Below are positions 56,360-64,000 of a stretch of DNA of 64,000 nt, in pieces (the stretch's first letter is position 1; every line of letters starts with the position of its first letter). A program made the translations under genes and the position numbers. The stretch is from Culex pipiens pallens (taxonomy: Eukaryota > Arthropoda > Insecta > Diptera > Culicidae): positions 28,346,240 to 28,410,239 of the forward strand of contig NC_068938.1 of NCBI RefSeq assembly GCF_016801865.2, given 5' to 3'. The notes beneath the pieces were generated by a model. It was not told the DNA's origin and ran no database searches. It saw nothing but the letters and a program-made list of their open reading frames with translations.

Positions 56360-59300
56360 AATTTTAGTCATTTTGATCATTATGTCATTTTGAGACTTAG
56401 GTCATTTTGGTAATTTTGATGATTTAGGTCATTTTGGTCATTTTGTCATTTTGTCATTTTGTCATTTTGGTCATTTTGGTCATTTTGGTCATTTTGGTCA
56501 TTTTGGTCATTTTGGTCATTTTGGTCATTTTGGTCATTTTGGTCATTTTGGTCATTTTGGTCATTTTGGTCATTTTGGTCATTTTGGTCATTTTGGTCAT
56601 TTTGGTCATTTTGGTCATTTTGGTCATTTTGGTCATTTTGGTCATTTTGGTCATTTTGGTCATTTTGGTCATCTTGGTCATTTCGCTCATTTATGTCATT
56701 TTGGTCATTTTGGTCGTTTTGGTCATTTTGGTTATTTTTGTCATTTTGGTCATTTTGGTCATTTTGGTAATTTTGGTCATTTTTGTAATTTTGGTCATTT
56801 TGGTCATTTTGGTCATTTTGGTCATTTTGGTCATTTTGGTCATTTTGGTCATTTTGGTCATTTTGGTCATTTTGGTCATTTTGGTCATTTTGGTCATTTT
56901 GGTCATTTTGGTCATCTTGGTCATTTCGCTCATTTATGTCATTTTGGTCATTTTGGTCGTTTTGGTCATTTAGGTCATTTTGGTCATTTTGGGTATTTTG
57001 GGCATTTTGGTCATTTTGGTCATTTTGGTCATTTAGGTCATTTAGGTCATTTAGGTCATTTTGGTCATTTTGGTCATTTTGGTCATTTTGGTCATTTTGG
57101 TCATTTTGGTCATTTTGGTCATTTTGGTCATTTTGGTCATTTTGGTCATTTTGGTCATTTTGGTCATTTTGGTCATCTTGGTCATTTCGCTCATTTATGT
57201 CATTTTGGTCATTTTGGTCATTTTGGTCATTTTGGTCATTTTGGTCATTTTGGTCATTTTGGTCATTTAGGTCATTTAGGTCATTTAGGTCATTTTGGTC
57301 ATTTTGGTCATTTTGGTCATTTTGGTCATTTTGGTCATTTTGGTCATTTTGGTCATTTTGGTCATTTTGGTCATTTTGGTCATTTTGGTCATTTTGGTCA
57401 TTTTGGTCATCTTGGTCATTTCGCTCATTTATGTCATTTTGGTCATTTTGGTCATTTTGGTCATTTTGGTCATTTTGGTCATTTTGGTCATTTTGGTCAT
57501 TTTGGTCATTTTGGTCATTTTGGTCATTTTGGTCATCTTGGTCATTTCGCTCATTTATGTCATTTTGGTCATTTTGGTCATTTTGGTCATTTTGGTCATT
57601 TTGGTCATTTTGGTCATTTTGGTCATTTTGGTCATTTTGGTCAATTTGTTCATTTTTGTCATTTTGGTCATTTTGTTCATTTTTGTCATTTTGGTCATTT
57701 TGGTTATTTTGGTCATTTTGGTCATTTTGGTCATTTTGGTCATTTTGGTCATTTTGGTCATTTTGGTCATTTTGGTCATTTTGGTCATTTTGGTCATTTT
57801 GGTCATCTTGGTCATTTCGCTCATTTATGTCATTTTGGTCATTTTGGTCGTTTTGGTCATTTTGGTTATTTTTGTCATTTTGGTCATTTTGGTCATTTTG
57901 GTAATTTTGGTCATTTTTGTAATTTTGGTCATTTTGGTCATTTTGGTCATTTTGGTCATTTTGGTCATTTTGGTCATTTTGGTCATTTTGGTCATTTTTG
58001 TCATTTTGGTCATTTTGGTCATTTTTGTCATTTTGGTCATTTTGGTTATTTTGGTCATTTTGGTCATTTTGGTCATTTTGGTCATTTTGGTCATTTTGGT
58101 CATTTTGGTCATTTTGGTCATTTTGGTCATTTTGGTCATTTTGGTCATTTTGGTCATTTTGGTTATTTTGGTCATTTTGGTCATTTTGGTCATTTTGGTC
58201 ATTTTGGTCATTTTGGTCATTTTGGTCATTTTGGTCATTTTGGTCAATTTGTTCATTTTTGTCATTTTGGTCATTTTGTTCATTTTTGTCATTTTGGTCA
58301 TTTTGGTCATTTTGGTCATTTTGGTCATTTTGGTCATTTTGGTCATTTTTTTCATTTTTGTCATTTTTGTCATTTTGGTCATTTTGTTCATTTTTGTCAT
58401 TTTGGTCATTTTGGTCATTTTGGTCATTTTGGTTATTTTTGTCATTTTGGTCATTTTGGTCATTTTGGTAATTTTGGTCATTTTTGTAATTTTGGTCATT
58501 TTGGTCATTTTGGTCATTTTGGTCATTTTGGTCATTTTGGTCATTTTGGTCATTTTGGTCATTTTGTTCATTTTTGTCATTTTGGTCATTTTGTTCATTT
58601 TTGTCATTTTGGTCATTTTGGTTATTTTGGTCATTTTGGTCATTTTGGTCATTTTGGTCATTTTGGTCATTTTGGTCATTTTGGTCATTTTGGTCATCTT
58701 GGTCATTTCGCTCATTTATGTCATTTTGGTCATTTTGGTCATTTTGGTCATTTTGGTCATTTTGGTCATTTTGGTCATTTTGGTCATTTTGGTCATTTTG
58801 GTCAATTTGTTCATTTTTGTCATTTTGGTCATTTTGTTCATTTTTGTCATTTTGGTCATTTTGGTTATTTTGGTCATTTTGGTCATTTTGGTCATTTTGG
58901 TCATTTTGGTCATTTTGGTCATTTTGGTCATTTTGGTCATTTTGGTCATTTTGGTCATTTTGGTCATCTTGGTCATTTCGCTCATTTATGTCATTTTGGT
59001 CATTTTGGTCGTTTTGGTCATTTTGGTTATTTTTGTCATTTTGGTCATTTTGGTCATTTTGGTAATTTTGGTCATTTTTGTAATTTTGGTCATTTTGGTC
59101 ATTTTGGTCATTTTGGTCATTTTGGTCATTTTGGTCATTTTGGTCATTTTGGTCATTTTGGTCATTTTGGTCATTTTGGTCATTTTGGTCATTTTGGTCA
59201 TTTTGGTCATCTTGGTCATTTCGCTCATTTATGTCATTTTGGTCATTTTGGTCGTTTTGGTCATTTAGGTCATTTTGGTCATTTTGGGTATTTTGGGCAT

Positions 59301-61070
59301 TTTGGTCATTTTGGTCATTTTGGTCATTTAGGTCATTTAGGTCATTTAGGTCATTTTGGTCATTTTGGTCATTTTGGTCATTTTGGTCATTTTGGTCATT
59401 TTGGTCATTTTGGTCATTTTGGTCATTTTGGTCATTTTGGTCATCTTGGTCATTTCGCTCATTTATGTCATTTTGGTCATTTTGGTCGTTTTGGTCATTT
59501 TGGTCATTTTGGTCATTTTGGTCATTTTGGTCATTTTGGTCATTTCGCTCATTTATGTCATTTTGGTCATTTCGCTCATTTATGTCATTTTGGTCATTTT
59601 GGTCGTTTTGGTCATTTTGGTTATTTTTGTCATTTTGGTCATTTTGGTCATTTTGGTCATTTTGGTAATTTTGGTCATTTTGGTCATTTTAGTCATTTTG
59701 GTCATTTTGGTCATTTTGGTCATTTAGGTCATTTTGGTCATTTTGGTTATTTTGGTCATTTTAGTCATATTAGTCATTTTGGTCATTTTGGTCATTTTGG
59801 TAATTTTGGTCATTTTGGTCATCTTGGTCATTTCGCTCATTTATGTCATTTTGGTCATTTTGGTCATTTTGGTCATTTTGGTCATTTTGGTCATTTTGGT
59901 CATTTTGGTCATTTTGGTCATTTTGGTCATTTTGGTCATTTTGGTCATTTTGGTCATTTTGGTCATTTTGGTCAATTTGTTCATTTTTGTCATTTTGGTC
60001 ATTTTGTTCATTTTTGTCATTTTGGTCATTTTGGTTATTTTGGTCATTTTGGTCATTTTGGTCATTTTGGTCATTTTGGTCATTTTGGTCATTTTGGTCA
60101 TTTTGGTCATTTTGGTCATTTTGGTCATTTTGGTCATTTTGGTGATTTAGGTCGTTCATATCATTTTGATCTTTTTGGCCATTTTGGTCATTTAGGTCAT
60201 TTTGTTCATTTTGGTTATTTTGGTCAATTTGTTCATTTTGGTCATTTTGGTCATTTTGGTCATTTTGATCTTTTTGGTTTTTTTGGTCACTTAGGAGTTT
60301 TGATCATTTTGGTAATTTTGGTCATATTTGTCATTTTGGTTATTTTGGTCATTTATGTCATTTATGTAATTTATGTCATTTATGTCATTTGGTCTTTTTG
60401 GTCATTTTGGTCATTTTGGTCATTTTGGTCATTTTGGTCATTTTGGTCATTTTGTTCATTTAAGTCATTTTGGTCATTTTGGTCATTTTGGTAATTTAGG
60501 TCGTTCATATCATTTTGATCTTTTTGGCCATTTTGGTCATTTAGGTCATTTTGTTCATTTTGGTTATTTTGGTCAATTTGTTCATTTTGGTCATTTTGGT
60601 CATTTTGATCTTTTTGGTTTTTTTGGTCACTTAGGAGTTTTGATCATTTTGGTAATTTTGGTCATATTTGTCATTTTGGTTATTTTGGTCATTTATGTCA
60701 TTTATGTAATTTATGTCATTTATGTCATTTGGTCTTTTTGGTCATTTTGGTCAATTTGTTCATTTTGGTCATTTTGGTCATTTTTGTCATATGGTCATTT
60801 TGGTCATTTTGATCTTTTTGGTTTTTTTGGTCACTTAGTAGTTTTGATCATTTTGGTAATTTTGGTCATATTTGTCATTTTGGTCATTTTGGTCATTTAT
60901 GTCATTTTGGTCAAGTATGTCATTTTGGTCATTTTGGTCATTTTGGTCATTTTGGTCATTTTGGTCATTTTGGTCATTTTGGTCATTTTGTTCATATTGA
61001 TCATTTTGATCATTATGTTCATTTTGATCATTTTGATCATTTGGTCATGTTGGTCATTTTGATCAGTTTT
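56360..61070. repeat. (GGTCATTTT)n satellite, 4.7 kb, with higher-order structure
   Basis: About 520 copies of a 9-bp unit. Because 9 is a multiple of 3, all frames stay open, giving FGH, VIL and SFW polymers on the plus strand and MTK on the minus strand, up to 1347 codons. These are not genes. A marker block (CATCTTGGTCATTTCGCTC then ATTTATGTC) recurs near 56670, 56913, 57173, 57408, 57533, 57804, 58694, 58964, 59209, 59442 and 59820. From about 60140, a longer segment (ATATCATTTTGATCTTTTTG) repeats with a period near 349 bp. Confidence 0.97.
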
Positions 61071-61960
61071 AGTCAAACCGCAGTGTTTCAAAAAATCGTA
61101 TCTCTTAATATTGAAAACATCCCTTAACCATTTTTTATATATTATGTAAAATTTTCCTAGGAATCCGATAAAAATTATGTCAGACATACAGTAAGCTGTT
61201 TGGTCCCGAGACCTTCAAAACAGCATTTTAAGTTTTCATACGACCTTTTCAAATGTTAGGCTAGATATTTGAAACTTCTGTTAATTTTTCATTAAAAGCC
61301 TGTTTAATATCCTTCCATTTGCGTCCAAGACAGCTAAAAACGATTGAAATGGCGCGAAGCTATGATTTTTGGAAAAAAGTGTTTTTTTTTTGCGAAAATC
61401 GACGAAAATTGCCATTTTTTACCAACCTGACATGGCGTAGGTCACCCTATTGGCCAAACAATATAAATACGGGTAATATTTCGTCTAAAAAAAACTCCAG
61501 AAACATTTTGAACCCAATCGGAGAACTTTGTTTTCGAATCATGCTGTTTTCGAGAGGAAATTGGCATCAAGCAAAAATAAAAAAAAAAAAAAACAAAAAA
61601 ATAGTCCCTTAGGACACCACGGAATAAATTTCTGTTTGAGAATTTGGAGTGGTATTGAATAGCTCCATCTTCCGGAAAATTTTCCCAAAAAAGTGAAAGA
61701 GCTTTTTGCTTATCACAGGAAATGAGTTGAATTTCCAAAACATCACGATTACAAACGTATTCGGAAATCGCCGCTGTATTAGTTCCAATTTCCCTAACCC
61801 ACACACAAATCAAGCACTCACCCGAACACCAGCGCCAAACCAAGTGAGAATTTTCCAACCATAACCGTTCCCACAATTTTCCAGCCCGCTCACTGCTCAC
61901 TTTCTCGCCTCATTTTACCTTTTTCCTGTTATGCCTTCACAGCTCACACAGCTGGTTTGA
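61071..61960. other. Flank of the satellite, nothing recognised
   Basis: A 152-codon minus-strand frame (61900-61442) has Trp- and Cys-rich sequence but no recognised domain and no clear splice sites. Confidence 0.35.
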
Positions 61961-61969
61961 GTTCCTCCG

Positions 61970-62744
61970 GCCTGGAAAGCTCCGCTCACTCACTCCAGTC
62001 GGAAAATCCGACAGACCGACCGACCGACGAGTCTACTCACCAGGCGAATAGCCCCGTTCAATCGGTCGTGTCAGCTGCCCCACGAGTCTGCAGTCTGCAG
62101 TCTGGAGCTTCTGTGTCGCGACGCGTCTCGTAACTCGCCCTCTCTGCCTGTCGGTGTGCTTGATTTTCCTTTTGATTTTTTTTTTCCGGGTGGAAAGAGG
62201 AAAGAGCGCACGGTCTGTAATTTTTGCTGAAATCTGCTGATTTTTTTTTAGAAAGAAGAAGCTCGCGTATTATCAATTGCTGTCATTTGGCGTGATTTGT
62301 TGGGTGCGTGTGTGTTTGTGGACAAGTGGAAAATTTGGACTGGATTTTCCGCCCCGACAGAGGAGTGTCAGTCGCCAGCCCGAAACGAGGACACTCCTGG
62401 CGCGACGGGCAGGCAGTAAAAAGCAATGAGTTGTGAGCGTTCCAAAGTTCCAAGTCATCATCAGGACCGCCGGGATCTGTAATCAGGACTTGGCGCTGCT
62501 GCTCCACCCAAAAACAGAAGAAAAATGTGCAATTTGTCGGTGGTTTCGGAAGACGACGAGGACGACACGGTCTAGAAGGGGTCGTCACCATCAATCCGCG
62601 TTTGAAGTATTCCTCCGGCACAAGTGTCGAGTGAAATACGGTGTTATTTTTGGCCTCCACACCTCGTCTCCAAAAACACATCCATGAAGAAGCACTCAAT
62701 TTAGGGGGACCCCGCTAATCAACGCCGCAAACGATCGGCGAAAA
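61970..62744 (+). promoter_or_regulatory. Promoter and first exon of a gene leaving the window
   Basis: A CpG-rich block begins near 61970, with CCGACCGACCGACGAG, GTGTCAGCTG and TTCAATCGG as possible initiation sites. It ends in a strong donor (GCGAAAA followed by GTAAGTAATT at 62745). A 16-codon upstream frame MCNLSVVSEDDEDDTV (from 62524) and a 6-codon frame follow, so this is probably a leader exon. The gene continues to the right. Confidence 0.5.
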
Positions 62745-63383
62745 GTAAGTAATTTCACTCACTCACTCACAACTTTTCCGCCCGCCCATAAATCAATCGT
62801 CGGGACACTGGTGGCAGTTGTGTCTGCTGATAAGGGCCCTTATCGGTGCGGCACCCTTCTGATGGAAGCCCTAGCTGGGCCTTCTGTCGACAAGGCTGCG
62901 CCCGATAATTGTAACAACGCGAATTGGTTTTTTGCGGTTTAGCGAGTTTGACGACCTCGTCGAATGGCCTTTATCTTTAGGCTTGGGGCTGGGAAATAAA
63001 GTAAAAGCGAAACGGTTTTCGGTGGGGGTTTTCCTCAATTTTCCCGACCCTCCCCTGTGGGATGTAATCGTAATTGGTGTAACGCGAATTTCGGTTTTAA
63101 TTTCCCGCGTGACGCGGTGTTTTTGCCGTGGTTACGAGTTTGAATGGGATTTCTGAACGCGTGGGGATTATGCTGTTTTCTTTGAAATAAATGAGATCTA
63201 TGATTTAGTTTTTAAGAGAAAAACGACAATAAAATCAATCTCAATCTCGTTTACAGTTTGATGGAAACATTTTGTGAAAACGCTTTTTTTCAGCAAAAAA
63301 AGCGATTTGAAAAATAAAAAAAAACATCTGTATAATTTACATGAAAATAATTGCCTCGAGCTGGACTATGACTTCACCCTCTT
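62745..63383. other. Start of a putative intron
   Basis: GC-rich just after the donor, then AT-rich. No features. Confidence 0.4.
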
Positions 63384-63606
63384 AATGGGTAACTTTTGTC
63401 CCTGATCACGAATCCGAGGTCCGTTTTTTGATATCTCGTGACGGAGGGGCGGTACGACCCCTTCCATTTTTGAACATGTAAAAAAAGAGGTGTTTTTCAA
63501 TAATTTGCAGCCTGAAACGGTGATGAGATACAAATTTGGTGTCAAATGGACTTCTATGTAAAATTAGACGCCCGATTTAATGACGTACTCAAAATTCCGA
63601 AAAACT
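63384..63606. mobile_element. FB-B fold-back fragment
   Basis: Matches 2307-2527 of the FB-B left arm almost base for base (GGGTAACTTTTGTCCCTGATC onward), without its outer end or opposite arm. Confidence 0.9.
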
Positions 63607-63654
63607 CGTCTAAAACGTGTTTTTTGCTCAAAAATCACGTTTTAGACGAGTTTT
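63601..63654. repeat. Perfect 19-bp hairpin
   Basis: AAAACTCGTCTAAAACGTG (63601-63619) is perfectly complementary to 63636-63654 with a 16-base loop. Confidence 0.9.
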
Positions 63655-64000
63655 GAGGATGCTATATCTTCTTTCAGGAGCAAGTTAGCACAATACTCTC
63701 TTCGGCAAGTTGTAGAGCACATTACAGAGCATTCGAATATGAGTCCGGTTTTGATATAGCATGAAACGTGGATTTGATAAATATCAAAATCCAAAAAAAT
63801 GGGTTTCTTCATACAAATTTATATGGGAAATTGAAACGCTTTGCGCAAAGTGAGGACTAAGCCAATCGGTCCCAAACTTTGAGGAGTTGTTTAGGGCCCC
63901 AAAAGGAACTGAAAAAATGCTGTGCTGGAAAAACGATTTTGATATTACACCCTAATGATGCACTTGCACTATAAACGTGAATATATTCCTTCGTGGTTTT
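63655..64000. other. Unassigned end of window
   Basis: AT-rich. Phrases such as GCAAGTTGTAGAGCAC resemble mosquito dispersed repeats, but no boundaries can be placed. Confidence 0.3.

Overview
This is eukaryotic, AT-rich, intron-bearing nuclear DNA. It looks like a culicine mosquito, most likely Culex. The evidence is an insect-type OCA2/P protein with introns of 54-64 bp, an insect ApoD-like lipocalin with 58-60 bp introns, tRNA-derived SINEs, and a very dense load of MITEs and fold-back elements. There are no bacterial operons, CRISPR arrays or phage genes. The genus call is inference.

Two protein genes can be read completely. (1) Minus strand 12084-11184: a secreted ApoD-like lipocalin of 260 aa in three exons, with a TATA box upstream and a poly(A) signal downstream. 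(2) Plus strand 42819-55595: a P protein (OCA2/hoepel family, 12-TM ion-transporter superfamily) of 893 aa in eight exons. Its first intron of about 9.7 kb is full of mobile DNA and holds a candidate 79-residue cassette exon and a candidate alternative terminal exon. A third, unidentified plus-strand gene is suggested by a GC-rich leader ending in a donor at 17593, an exon at 24710-25066 with a 23-codon start, and perhaps another first exon ending at 62744. If these belong together, the P gene would sit inside an intron of that gene.

Layout: 0-0.9 kb, 148-bp tandem repeats and a GC-rich patch; 2.2-3.6 kb, fold-back element FB-B; 5.7-7.5 kb, a multi-level nest of MITEs; 9.6-10.2 kb, small MITEs; 11.1-12.2 kb, lipocalin; 12.7-15.7 kb, MITEs and inverted 150-bp arrays; 16.4-17.6 kb, leader exon or promoter; 18-24 kb, 8-bp microsatellites, two full SINEs, one m3bp MITE and one hAT MITE; 24.7-25.1 kb, start exon; 26.5-28.4 kb, fold-back element FB-A with a nested Pol III-type MITE; 29-33 kb, MITEs and a solo LTR; 33.7-34.6 kb, half an FB-A; 36-37.5 kb, GC-rich putative promoter; 37.7-40.6 kb, a TIR element with 165-bp repeats, then a 1.4-kb AAATACTT array; 42.7-56 kb, P gene; 56.4-61.1 kb, a 4.7-kb GGTCATTTT satellite with higher-order structure; 62-62.7 kb, first exon of a gene leaving the window; 63.4 kb, FB-B fragment.

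The best signal outside the genes is the mobile DNA. For several insertions the empty site can be read from a sibling copy in the same window, which fixes element ends and target-site duplications (TSDs) without a database. No complete transposase gene is present, so all DNA elements here are non-autonomous.
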